Source of the DNA: Moniliophthora roreri | Lineage: Eukaryota; Basidiomycota; Agaricomycetes; Agaricales; Marasmiaceae | Direction: 5' to 3' | Length of the DNA: 64,000 nt | NCBI GenBank assembly: GCA_001466705.2 | Contig: LATX02000007.1 | Span: 90,334 to 154,333, forward strand | Shown: positions 45,379-56,426 of the stretch, piece after piece | How the letters are laid out: each line of letters begins with the position of its first letter | How positions within the stretch are numbered: position 1 is the stretch's first letter | Notes under the pieces: model-generated | Seen by the model: only the letters and a program-made list of their open reading frames with translations | What the model was told of the DNA's origin: nothing | Databases searched by the model: none | Program-made: the position numbers and the translations under genes

Positions 45379-46578
45379 CTAACATGTCAACCTCTTCGTC
45401 GAATTAGCGACCGACTTCTTCGTAACATTATCGTATTGAAGTATCCAACCCTTCCAGCCAGTATCCAATAAGCCATACACATAATCCTGACACCTCCCAG
45501 CTTCGCTCGCCCACCAAATTCGTTCACCTATACTCTTCAACATCCCCAGATAATAGTACAATACAACCAATGCACGCTGTCTCCTCTCATTTAATAAGTC
45601 ACGAAACTTCGTCCCAAAAAGCGCTGGCCACAAAGCGGCGCTCTTCGATTCGTATCCCATCTGACTGAGCGGGTACGCGACATAGAGCGCTTCCACTGCT
45701 TTTTGATATGCCGCCCTGATACTTGGATCAAAAAGCTCCTCCGATTCTAAGCCAGGCATACGGAAGTCGTATATCTGCTGTAAATGCCCTAATGCCTGCA
45801 CCAAATTTGCATGCGTGTTCACGGCGAATGGATCTACAACCTTCATCCTCTGATCCTCATACATACCAGGGCGACCCATGAGGGAGGAACAGACGTTATG
45901 CAGCGAGGTCATCAGTGAGAAGATGTTCTTCGGTGATGCGAATAGTGATGATGAGGTCGTATACAGCGCGAAGGCACCAATCATTAGGAAATTGGCATCG
46001 GGGTTGGTGGCACCAGGTATAGCATCTATCGCAGCTTTCCGATGAGCAGAGGCAAGATATACCCACTTGGGCTCCTCGGGGTAGAGTCGACCGAGGTGGA
46101 GTGCTGAGAAGGATAACAGGGCGTGCAAGAGGTGTGGGTTATCCCATGATAACTGAGGAGGCACAGTGGACATTATATTGGTGCACCCAGGTTCGGAATC
46201 AAAAGAAGCGGAAGTGGCGGTTGCGAAATGATGCATCATTTGGAAGGAGGTGATGCTCATGGGTATCGGTGTTGGTACTGTGAGGGGTTTGTAGAGCACC
46301 ATATCCTGCTGCTGCCGCCGCTCCTGGTTGTACTCGTTCTTGGGCCTCTGTACACATTCTAGATTTCGCTGATAACACTTCTTGCAAACCGGTTTCGTTT
46401 CATCGCACTGGCAAGTTCATGCCAAAGTGAGCGACAGGAGGAGCAGCAGCAGCAGTAGCCGACGCGTACTTACTTTAATGCGCCTCTTCCTACATGTTAG
46501 ACACCCACTCCTAGATTTGGGGTGAAAGCGAATGACACCCTCGAATTTGAAGGTGGTTGCAGAACTTGTTGTCGACAT
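45379..46578 (-). CDS. Zn2Cys6 transcription factor, Upc2-like, array copy 3
   Basis: Two exons, about 377 residues, start ATG 46578 (MSTTSSATTFKFEGVIRFHP). Zinc cluster GCLTCRKRRIK plus CDETKPVCKKCYQRNLEC. The linker differs slightly from copies 1-2 (EYNQERRQQQD). Regulatory domain: NPHLLHALLSFSALHLGRLY, WVYLASAHRKAAIDAIPGAT, NFLMIGAFALYTTSSSLFAS, QKAVEALYVAYPLSQMGYES, YYYLGMLKSIGERIWWASEA, ending KKSVANSTKRLTC. Relative to copies 1, 2, 4 and 5 it lacks about two residues (LESEEL instead of ESESEEL). The frame is intact throughout. Confidence 0.87.
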
Positions 46579-47837
46579 GGTGGTCGAGGTCAAAGTCAGC
46601 GGCCACGTGGTTGGAGGTCAGGATACCATCAAGGTACACGAGGGTGACAGCTTAGGATGGTGAATCGAGTGCGTTTTCTGCAGAAGGCCGCTTTAACTTA
46701 ACCTAAAATGTCAGTTTGTAGGCTAAAGAACTCGAAAGAGGACATACGGAGTGAGAAGGTCCATGTCTTCGGGAGACCCTTTTTTTCCCGGCGACTGTGG
46801 GTGGCGTTTTCTATTGCGGTTGGCCCGATAAAGGCTACTCGGGAAGGACCCAAATACTGGGTAGCCCAAACTATTTCGGACGTAATGTCGAAGTCTGTTC
46901 AGGCTTGAGAAATCGGAGCTGGTGGCAAATGAAATTGATTCTGAATGTTGCTGTGTCAGTCCGGGAGAATGGCAAGAGAACAGGGATCTATGCTGGCTCA
47001 CGAGTTACTGGACGTTATCAGACGCTATCAGACGTTATTCAACAAATCCACGAAAATCTGACACGCACCTGACGTTTTCTGATGTCCGATCAACCATGCT
47101 GAACGACTTCTTCCAACTTGAAGCCTGAAGCGTGACCAAGCGGCTCAAGACGAAACTTAGAAGAAACTTGTGCCTTGCGGTCCGTGCACAATTCGCCTCG
47201 AAAACTCCCCTGTGCCCTAAATTTCCCCACGCTCACTCCTTTCTAACCACCACCATCCCCACTTCTCAACAGCTCCCACCGACCCCCATCTGTATGGCTC
47301 TTTCGCCGTCTCAAGCTGAAACTCGATGGTTCAACATATGACGCAGGGAGTACTGACGTAGACCAGAAATGAATTATGGTACAGGCGAGGTACGTGTGTT
47401 GTTTATTTATCGTTCTTGCGAAACTAAGGATAGTTCGACGCGTCAGCACCTCGGAGAAGACCCAGATGACGGCGCCGAATCAACGTACGGCTATATCTCG
47501 TGAGTTGACCTTAACACACTGTTGACCTTATACTAAACATTCTACGTGTTGCAGCTCGCCGTGTCATTAGAGTGATGCTCCTCATAGAGTAGAAGGCTGT
47601 TGGAGTTGGGCAGAGGGTTAGGGCAGAGGGTGTTGGTCACTCTTGTGGGCACAGTGGGGGTCTGGGACTCGGAAATAAAGTCTTTCGGTACATAAATTGT
47701 ACTCAGTAGCACCCATAATGTATTCTAGTACCTCAGTAATATACACCTAATTATCAGACATAATCAGACGAAAACCCGACGCGTAATAGAGCCTGTTAGT
47801 TGCTACGTGCGAATAATGTCGATGATACACACCGTTA
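46579..47837. other. Promoter flank of copy 3 with a roughly 0.8-kb insertion
   Basis: The first about 420 bases match the other promoter flanks. From about 47003 to 47822 the sequence is foreign to the array; the flank resumes at GATGATACACACCGTTATC. The insertion has the octamer TATCAGAC or ATCAGAC twice near each end (47016-47035 and about 47753-47770). It includes a promoter-like CT-rich stretch before a mini-frame starting ATGGCTCTTTCGCC (47293). It could be a small mobile element; no ends with a clear target duplication were found. Confidence 0.45.
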
Positions 47838-48050
47838 TCATATAATCCGATAATTTTCAGGTCCGGAGCTCTCGCTGGTTTTGAGGCCTGGTTCACCTTG
47901 TGTACCCTTGATGCAGTTCCACTTTAGCAGCAGTAGCTCGATGATGAATGCAGAGGCACTCTCAGGGGACTTCTTGAAGCCGGCAGAGTCATCGTAAATC
48001 AGGTCAAGGCTGGAAAGCACGGTGGACAAGCAGCCTATCATGGCGATGAA
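47838..48050 (-). pseudogene. MYND-DUF4470 exon fossil 3
   Basis: Minus strand reads VLSSLDLIYDDSAGFKK, more diverged than the fossils at 44528 and 50408 (Asp for Glu, and Asp for Asn). The frame ends at 47838. As in the other units, nothing else of the MYND gene is present. Confidence 0.55.
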
Positions 48051-48658
48051 TCACGCAAATCAGTGGAAGATACGCACCCAAGGTTAGCCCGAAACCATGT
48101 TTCAAACAACTCAAACATTCCACCTCCCAGACCAAACTCTGATGCACCTTCTGCCTCCAGGACGAGCCCACCGTGTCATTCAGCTTGCCTGTGAGTAGCA
48201 AGTGAACGACTTCAATCCTACGGCCTTCACGTCGAATTCGGAATGACGAAGAGTTGCATCGTCGGATCTTGGTGCAGCCGCTGTTTAGACGATTTCGACA
48301 GTCCGTTTCAGGAGTATGAAACCGTCAGAGTCTTTTTGGTATAGCGAAACCCCCAAAAAGGGACTAGTGCGCAGCGAAGCACCGAGGATTGCGGCGTGCC
48401 AGGATGCAGTTCGGGGTAGGTGTGACGCCGCAGCACGTCACAAACGTCCTCAGCTCAAGCGCACATTGAAACCGCATAAAACGTGAACATAACTACGTAG
48501 ACGGTGCTACAGGTCAGGCCAAAAATGCCTACACTGTGAAGTCTTGTTGGAATTCTTGATTCCTATCTCACCCATTGCAATGCTGTTTAAAAAAGAAAAT
48601 TTGGTGTCCCGGTCTTCATCCGCCAAAATCTTAGGTATGAGGGCGCTCGGCTTTGGCT
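48051..48658. other. Array intergenic sequence, unit 4
   Basis: Aligns with other array intergenic stretches. No gene is supported. Confidence 0.4.
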
Positions 48659-49858
48659 TCAATATGTCAACCTCCTCGTAGAATTAGCAATCGAATAATT
48701 CTTCGTACTACCATCATATTGAAGTACCCAACCCCTCCAACCGACATCCAGTAACCCATATATGTAATCCTGACACCTTCCAGCTTCCTTCGCCCACCAG
48801 AATTTTTCATCTATACACTTCAACATCCCCAGATAGTAGTACAATAACACCAACGCACGCTGTTTCCTCTCATTCAGTAAACCATGAAATCTCCCCCCGA
48901 AAAGCCCTGGCCACAAAACGGCGCCCATCGATTCGTATCCCGTTTGACTGAGCCGGTACACAATATAGAGCGCTTCCACTGCTTTTCTATATGCTGCCTT
49001 GATACTTGGATCAAAAAGCTCCTCCGATTCTGGCTCAAATCCAGGCATATGAAAGTCGTATATCTGCTGTAAATGCACTAGTACCTCCACCAAATCCGCT
49101 TGCAGGTTCACAGAGAACGGATCTACAGCCTTGAGCCTCTGATCCTCGTTCATGTGGCGACCCTCGAAGGGCGAAAAAACGTTATGCAGCGAGGTCATCA
49201 GTGAGAAGATATTCTTCGGTGATGAGGATAATGAAGATGAGATCGTATAGATTGCGAAGAGGCCCGTCATCAGGAAGTTGGCATCGGGATTGGTAGCACC
49301 GGGTAGAGCATCTATCGCAGCTTTCCGATGGGCAGAGGCAAGGTGTATCCACTTGGGCTCTTCGGAGTAGAACCGGCCGAGATGAAGTGCCGTGCAGGAT
49401 AACAGGGCGTGGAAGAGATGTGGGTTATCCCATAACAGCTGAGGAGCCATGGTGCGCAGTATATTAGTGCACCCAGGTTCGGAATAGAAAGAAACGGAAG
49501 TGGCAGTTGTGAAATGATGCATTATTCGGCGAGAGGTGATGCTCAAGGGTATCGGTGTCGGTGCTGTGAGGGGTTTGTAGAGCACCATTTCCTGCTGCTG
49601 CGGCCGCTCCTGGTTGTGTTCGTTCTTAGGCCTCTGTACACATTCTAGATTTCGCCGATAACACTTCCTGCAAACTGGTTTCGTTTCATCACACTGATAA
49701 GTTCATGCCAAAGTGAGCGATAGGAGGAAGAGCAATGGCTGATGCGTACGTACTTTGATACGCCTCTTTCTACATGTAAGACACCCACTCCTAGACCTGG
49801 TGTGAAGGCGGATGACACCCTCGAATTTAAAGGTGGTTGCAGAACCTGTCGTCGACAT
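48659..49858 (-). CDS. Zn2Cys6 transcription factor, Upc2-like, array copy 4
   Basis: Two exons, about 379 residues, start ATG 49858 (MSTTGSATTFKFEGVIRLHT). Zinc cluster GCLTCRKRRIK plus CDETKPVCRKCYRRNLEC. Regulatory domain: NPHLFHALLSCTALHLGRFY, WIHLASAHRKAAIDALPGAT, NFLMTGLFAIYTISSSLSSS, RALVLLYYYLGMLKCIDEKF, ending STKNYSIANSTRRLTY. In the middle part (ESESEELFDPSIKAAYRKAV-like, WIHLASAHRK) it resembles copy 1 most. The intron donor is GTACGT rather than GTAAGT. No disruption is seen. Confidence 0.87.
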
Positions 49859-50407
49859 GGTGGTCGAGGTTAAAGTCAGCGGCCACGCGGTTGGAAGTCA
49901 GGATACCATCAGGGCACGCGAAAGTGACAGCTTAGGGTGGTGAATCGAGTGTTTTCTGCAGAAGACCGCTTTAACCTAGAATGTCAGCTTGTAGACTAAA
50001 GACCTCGAAAGAGGACATACGGAGTGAGAGGGTTGGAGGGTATCTATGTCTTCGGGAAACCCATTCTTTTTTCGGCGACTGTGGACGATGTTTTCTATTG
50101 CGATTGGCCCGATAAAGGCTACTTGTGAAGGACCCAAATACTGGGCAGCCCAAACTAATCCGGACCTGTCATTTACATAATGTCAGAGTCCGCCCAGGAC
50201 CCTGAATTTGAGAAATCGGAGCTGGTGGCAATGAAATGGATTCTCAATGTTGCTCCGGGGGGAATGGGGGGAGAACGCCGAAAGAACGGGGGGTCTATGC
50301 TGGCTCCTACACTTAATCATTACCGCCGGCAGTGATGAGATCGATGAGAAGCAGGGCAACACAATGATACATACTGTTATCTCCCGACAATCGACACCTT
50401 AACATGT
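49859..50407. other. Promoter flank of array copy 4
   Basis: Duplicated upstream sequence, very similar to 52487-52992 (shared CGGACCTGTCATTTACATAA near 50161 and 52781). This suggests that these two units separated most recently. Confidence 0.5.
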
Positions 50408-50600
50408 TATCCAATGAGTTTCAGGTCCGAAGCTCTCGCTGGTTTTGAGACCTGGTTCACCTTGTGCACCCTTGAAACAGTTCAAGTTCAGTGTCGAGAG
50501 CTCGGTGAATACAGAGGCATTCTCAAGGTACTTCTTGAAGGCGGCAGAGTTATCATAAATCAGCTCGAGGCTGGAAAGCACGGTGACCTGACAAGCAGCC
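50408..50600 (-). pseudogene. MYND-DUF4470 exon fossil 4
   Basis: Minus strand reads VTVLSSLELIYDNSAAFKK, then YLENASVFTELSTL and a unit-specific tail to a stop at 50399. It is nearly identical to the fossil at 55834, which lies beyond the hAT-like element. Confidence 0.6.
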
Positions 50601-51283
50601 TATCATGTCCATGAACCACGCAAATCAGTGGAAGATACGCACCTGAGGCTAGCTCGAAACCATGTTTCAAACAACTCAAACACTCCGCCTCCCAGACCAA
50701 ACTCCAATGCACCTTCTGCCTCCAAGACGAGCCTACTGTGTCATTCAGCTTTCCTGAGTGTCAAGTGAATGACTTCAATCCTACGGCCTTCATGTCGAAT
50801 TCGGAATGACGAAGAGTTGCATCGCCGGATCTCGGTGCAGTTGCTGTTTAGGTGATGTCGACAGCCCGTTTAAACCGTCCGAGTATTTTTGGTATAGCGA
50901 AACAGGGACCGGTGCACAGCTAAGCACCGAGGATTGCGGCGGGCCAGGATGCAGTTCGGGGTCAAGGTTCGAGAGCAGGTGTGACGCGGCATCACGTCTC
51001 AAGTACATATTGATGCATGAGGATATAACTACGTAGACGATGCTACAGGTCGGACCAAAATGCCATACACTGAAGCATCGTCGGCAAATATACCAAGGCT
51101 TTCGCAGGAACGTTAGCACGAAACCTAGTGCGTAACGCCAATGAACGACAATGCTATATCACCGATTCCAGCGCTATGCCAGTTGGATCATGGCTGTTTA
51201 AGATGAACCTAGCGAGAAAAGAAAAATTCGTGTCCCGGTCTTCATCCGCCAAAATCTCAGGTATGAGGGCACTCGGCTTGACT
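50601..51283. other. Array intergenic sequence, unit 5
   Basis: Aligns with other array intergenic stretches. No gene is supported. Confidence 0.4.
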
Positions 51284-52486
51284 TCAATATGTCAACTTCC
51301 TCGTAGAATTAGCGATCGAATGATTCTTTGTACTACCATCATATTGAAGTACCCAAGCCCTCCAACCGACATCCAATAACCCATATACATAATCCTGACA
51401 CCTCCCAGCTTCCTTCGCCCACCAGAATTTCTCATCTATGCACTTCAACATCCCCAGATAGTAGTACAGTACCACCAATGCACGCTGTCTCCTCTCATTC
51501 AATAAATCACAAAACTTCCTCCCGAAAAGCACTGGCCACAAAATGGCGCCATTCGTTTCGTATCCCGTCTGACAGAGTGGGTACACGACACAAAGTGCTT
51601 CCACTGCTTTTCTATATGCTGCCCTAATACCTGGATCAGCAAGCTCCTCTGATTCCGATTCAATTCCAGACGTGGGGAAGTCGTATATCTGCTGTAAATG
51701 TTGCAGTGCCTCCACCGAATTTGGTTGCATGTTCGCGGAGAACGGATCTACAACCTTCATCCTCTGATCCTCATATATACTACGGCCACCCACGAAGGGG
51801 GAACAGACGTTATGCAGCGAGGTCATCAGTGAGAAGATATTCTTCGGTGATGCGAATAGTGACGATGAGATCGTATACAGCACGAAGAGACCAATCATTA
51901 CGAACTTGGCATCGGGGTTGGTAGCACCAGGTATAGCATCTATCGCGGCTCTCCGATGAGCAGAGGCAAGGTATACCCACTTGGACTCTTCGGGGTAGAG
52001 TCGACCGAGGTGAAGTGCGGCGCAGGATAGCAGGGCATGGAAGAGGTGTGGATTGTCCCATGATAACTGAGGAGGCATGGTAGCCATTATATCAATACAC
52101 CTAGGGTCGGACAAAATAGAAGCGGCAGTTGCGGTCGTGAAATGATGCATCATTTGGAGGGAAGTGATGTCCATGGGTATCGGTGTTGGTGCTGTGAGGG
52201 GTTTGTAGAGCACCATTTCTTGCTGCTGCCGCCGCTCCTCGTTGTGCTCGTTCTTGGGCCTCTGTACACATTCTAGATTTCGCTGATAACACTTCCTGCA
52301 AACCGGTGTCGTTTCATCGCACTGGTAAGGTCATGCCAAAGTGAGCGATAGGAGGAAGAGCAACAGTTGATGCGGACTTACTTTAATACGCCTCTTTCTA
52401 CATGTAAGACACCCACTCCTAGACTTGGTGTGAAAGCGAACGACACCCTCAAATTTAAGGGTGGTTGCTGAACCTGTCGTCGACAT
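51284..52486 (-). CDS. Zn2Cys6 transcription factor, Upc2-like, array copy 5
   Basis: Two exons, about 380 residues, start ATG 52486. Zinc cluster GCLTCRKRRIK plus CDETTPVCRKCYQRNLEC; the usual Lys after CDET is Thr here. Regulatory domain: NPHLFHALLSCAALHLGRLY, WVYLASAHRRAAIDAIPGAT, FVMIGLFVLYTISSSLFASP, VEALCVVYPLCQTGYETNGA, RALVVLYYYLGMLKCIDEKF, ending STKNHSIANSTRKLTY. The middle resembles copy 2 while the C-terminal third resembles copies 1 and 4. Such a mosaic would fit exchange between units. The frame is intact. It is the rightmost gene of the array. Confidence 0.87.
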
Positions 52487-52994
52487 GGTAGTCGAGGTTA
52501 AAGTCAGCGGCCACGCGGTTGGAGGTCAGGATACCATCAAGGCACACGGTGACAGCTTAGGATGATAACTTGAGTGCGTTTTCTGCGAAAAACCGCTTTA
52601 ACTTAACCTAAAATGTCAGCTTGTAGACTAAAGGACTCGAAAGGGGACATACGGAGTGAGAGGGTTGGAGGGTATCCATGTCCGTTTTTTCTTCGGCGAC
52701 TATGGGTGACATTTTCTATTGCGATTGGCCCGATAAAGGCTACTTGTGAAGGACCCAAATACCGGGCAGCCCAAACTAATCCGGACCTGTCATTTACATA
52801 ATGTCAGAGTCCGCCCAGGACCCTGAATTTGAGAAATCGGAGCTGGTGGCAATGAAATGGATTCTCAATGTTGCTCCGGGGAACGGGGGGAGAACGCCGA
52901 AAGAATGGGGTCTATGCTGGCTCCTACACTTAATCATTACCGCCGGCAGTGATGAGATCGATGAGAAGCAGGGCGACACAATGATACACACCGT
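52487..52994. other. Promoter flank of array copy 5, cut by insertion
   Basis: Aligns with 49859-50370 until CACACCGT (52987-52994), where the hAT-like element starts. The continuation of the unit is found at 55796. Confidence 0.55.
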
Positions 52995-53233
52995 CAAGAG
53001 GTGTGCCCGATTCGAATCGTGGACATTGCTTACATAGGGGGGGGGGGGGCCCTCTGATACCCGCCACCTAGTGAATAGAAAACATAAAGTACCAAGAACA
53101 TTGCATTTTCGTGAATAAAAACTACAGAATCAAGCTTCCCGTTGCTAAAAACCATAGGTTCGACGCCGAAATCATTAAAATCTGAGCATGGGAAGTTGAA
53201 AACAAGATCGAACATTTGCTGCATTTACGATAC

Positions 53234-53764
53234 CATGAACACCGCGGGAAAAGCTTGGGAAAGCCCTGCCACATCCGCGATTCACGACGCGTTTTTCACC
53301 ATCGACACGCCCTATCCACTGTGTAATCACTCAGAACTTGTCTGGTGATTCACAAGCTATTCTGCAGGCTTCAAGTCTACTTTCTCCTGCTCTAGACCTC
53401 AGAATTGTACTCCGAATGGGACAATAATTTTCTTGATTCTTGGCTACAACCTTCACGACAACTTCTTGACCCAAACTATCTTGCAGCGCCAGCAAACTCT
53501 AGCTCAAACTCTGTACATAACAAATATTTTGATGCTGCACATTATCACCATCCTAATACATTCTTAACGACACCCCAATCCACACCCGATCATGATAGCC
53601 CTGAGACAAGAAATTTCTCCTCATCTCCTTGCTCCCAACTCACTCCTTATGCTCCGTATACCGGAAGCCCAACAATGCTCAGAAAGCGTGCCAATCCAAA
53701 GAAGTCACAGTATAGCGTCAAGGAGGATGAGGTTGTAGTGAATGAGTCGGACATACTGGTATAG
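53234..53764 (+). CDS. Hypothetical protein within the hAT-like element
   Basis: A possible two-exon gene. Exon 1 starts MNTAGKAWESPATSAIHDAF and reads to about SEL. Exon 2 reads TSELYSEWDNNFLDSWLQPS, LDPNYLAAPANSSSNSV, TPQSTPDHDSPETRNFSSS, MLRKRANPKKSQYSVKEDEV, ending ESDILV with stop at 53762-53764. The join needs a weak donor (GTCTGG), so the first exon is uncertain. The product is Ser/Pro-rich with a basic patch (RKRANPKK) near its end. It does not resemble hAT transposase. It may be cargo of the element or a chance frame. Confidence 0.35.
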
Positions 53765-55790
53765 AATGAATTTGCATCAATTGGGACATGTGCATAGATA
53801 CATTGGCTTGTTTGTGAGGGTTTTGATATGAGAAGAGCATGATTTGTTCGAATAAAGCAGGTTTGACATATAAGAGATGGAGAATAACATATGGGGGACA
53901 TATGGAGGGGACGCAGAGGAAAGAAAGGAACTGATGTGTCTGTCAACACTGCTAATTTGTCTAAGATAAGACTAGTGGAAAACTACCCAAAAAGATAACC
54001 TCCAAAAGTCTAACTCAGTTTGTTGTGCAAGTGTGGATTGACATGATCAGAGTTACTGCACTTAGAATGCCAACAAAACTCTTAGCTAGGTTGATTCTCT
54101 CTTATTGAAGTGTTCTACTTCAAAGTGTTCACCTCCAGAGGAGTATATATGGTTTTAAAATGTTTTATATCACAAACACACACACAAAACACAAAGAACA
54201 CGGCACACAAAGCACAAACACAAGAGCTACAGTCCTGTACAAAGACTCGATAGCCAATATAGTCTGACCCTACAGAGTTCAAGACTTCTTCAAGATAACT
54301 ACAGCACACAGTGTACTAGGAAAGGTCCTAGACCAATTTCTACAAAGAGTTCAGTGCAGGCACACCCCTTGCTAAGACTCTAAGTGTGTCACAACCTGAT
54401 ACACACACAGGCCACACTCCAAGTGCCCAAGGCTCCTTCTTGGTGTAAAGTTTCTCTTAGAAAAGTGCTATAATGCACTCAAGATGTTACTCTTATCTCT
54501 TACGACGCAAGTTCGTTATCAGATTTCTATCTCTCTGGAGTCACTCAGGACCAATCTCCAGGGCCTGTAGTGAGGAAGCAAAACTGGAATGGCACACAAA
54601 TTTATACACCAAACAAACTCATCATGTATTCACAATCAGAGGGGGCAGAGTTACTTGAGTATGTACAAATATCTAGCTGTCCTTATATATGGTCCAAGGA
54701 ATATATCTACAGAAAATTATAAATATTGTCCAATAATTCAGGAAATGACAAATGAGTGACTGAGATACTAAAAGAGGGATTATTCGGATGTCACGGAGTC
54801 TGGCCACTAGGGTATCTGACCATATCCGTGTGGGTATCTATGCCTCCAGGTGTTCTAGACTCTATAATTTGTATTTTCTCTTTTCTAAGTCGGGTATCTA
54901 TGAGCGGATGGCTGTATCCGTCCTGTCTTTTGACAGCATTTCCCTTTTCTAGTATCTGCACATCGGCAGTGGCCTAGATGCCAAATTTTCCAAGGTTGGA
55001 ACACGCTGTTATTGTTCCGATCTCCTTTGACAATGCATGCTCGGTCTTATTTAGGATTTCTTGTGCATTAGATATTCTTCATATGTCTCATTGTATCTGT
55101 CTGTAGGTAGTGGATGTCCTTCGGAAGTGATTTCTATCTTTCCAAGTAGGCTTTGTACCTAGTTTGCTTATCGCATATTGTTTAGCCGCTGGTGAATTCT
55201 TTATTAAGAGATCGCCTGCTTTAACTCTGATCCCTATATTGACTTCGGAGGAGGATCGTTCTATGATCGTTCCTGTTCTAAGTCGTCTTTCTGTTTTGAT
55301 GTCTCCTCTAAGTACCTCTGTACTGTTTGACTGCAGCTTGCACTTTGCAGATGTCATAGAAAAGTAAAGTAGAAGTTAAAATCCCATTGATAGCACTTTT
55401 GAGAGCTTGGTTAACTAGCCAATGTGTTCATTGGGCTATAGTTAGATTCCCTACAGGTTTCAGGAGTGATCCGCTTTGGATCTGATACTTAGATAGGTTA
55501 GAAAGTACAGCTTAGACACCTCTGTATAGCGTATCATATAACTCTTCGTACTTTCTAAGGTACCACCGCTTCTCTAAGGCAATGACTAGCAGACTGGGCT
55601 CACTCTAGTCCTTATTACCCATTATCTTGTGTCATATTAAAGTGTTCCGATTCAGAAATAGTGTAAAATGAATAAAAGTGGGTCTTTTCTAGGTTCGACA
55701 TATTACCGCTGCCAGCGGATGTCCAAATTTGGTATATACATCATTCTCTCACACAAGTGACCCATGTCCAAGATCCAGATTGGGCTCACC
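53765..55790. other. AT-rich interior of the hAT-like element
   Basis: Contains an A/C-rich stretch (54171-54225, repeated ACACAAA units) and a minus-strand frame at 55088-55357 (LLIKNSPAAKQYAISKLGTK) without a recognised domain. Nested retroelement debris is possible. No gene is supported. Confidence 0.3.
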
Positions 55791-55795
55791 TCTTG

Positions 55796-56222
55796 CACAC
55801 CATTATCTCCTGAAAATCGACACCTTAACATGTTATCCAATGAGTTTCAGGTCCGAAGCTCTCGCTGGTTTTGAGACCTGGTTCACCTTGTGCACTCTTG
55901 AAACAGTTCGAGATCAGTGTCGAGAGCTCGGTGAATACAGAGGCATTCTCAAGATACTTCTTGAAGGCAGCAGAGTTACTATAAATCAGCTCAAGGCTGG
56001 AAAGCACAGTGACTTGACAAGCAGCCTATCATGTTCATAAACTATGCAGATCAGTGGAAGATATGCACCTGAGGCTAGCCTGAAACAATGTTTCAAACAA
56101 CTCAAACACTCCACCTTCCAGACCAAACTCTGATGCACCTTCTGCCTCCAGGATGAGCCCACCATTTCATTCAGCTTTCCTGAGTGTCAAGGTGAATGAA
56201 TTCAATCCTACAGCCTTCACCT
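55796..56222. repeat. Array unit remnant beyond the hAT-like element
   Basis: Resumes the array sequence exactly where it was interrupted at 52994 (CACACCATTATCTCC) and continues through a MYND fossil to about 56222 (CAATCCTACAGCCTTCAC). There the sequence departs from the array. This fixes the array's right boundary and shows that a sixth regulator gene is absent. Confidence 0.65.
55834..56030 (-). pseudogene. MYND-DUF4470 exon fossil 5
   Basis: Minus strand reads VTVLSSLELIYSNSAAFKKY then LENASVFTELSTL, the same exon piece as the fossil at 50408 with a few substitutions (Asn to Ser in the YDN motif). It stands without a regulator gene to its right. Confidence 0.6.
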
Positions 56223-56426
56223 TTGGTACCCACCTATACCGTCATATCTGATGGGTCACATGGGGAACCCTGGTCCATCAGATCTGTTGCATTAGCAAAA
56301 ACCAGAGAATGGTATAATGGGTTAGCAGGGGAAACAACGCCTGATCTGCGTTGCCTATGAGTCCATTAGTGTTGTAACCATGTATATAATACCCCGTTAC
56401 TGTACCTTGAGAATGCAACATGTGTT
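56223..56426. other. AT-rich repeat-like sequence
   Basis: Starts abruptly after the array remnant. No coding frame is recognised. Confidence 0.4.

Larger units (their letters stand above)
52995..55795. mobile_element. hAT-like DNA transposon, non-autonomous, 2.8 kb
   Basis: The left end CAAGAGGTGTGCCC at 52995 is inverted at the right end finishing GGGCTCACCTCTTG at 55795. The similarity runs about 38 bases with roughly ten mismatches (including ATC.TGGACAT). Flanks are CACACCGT (52987-52994) and CACACCAT (55796-55803), an 8-base target duplication with one difference, which is characteristic of the hAT superfamily. Empty sites exist in the other array units (GATACACACCATTATCTCC near 44487). 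No hAT transposase (RNase-H-like or dimerisation region) was recognised inside. It carries a G14 run (53037-53050), one protein-like frame (53234-53764) and about 2 kb of AT-rich sequence. Confidence 0.8.
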
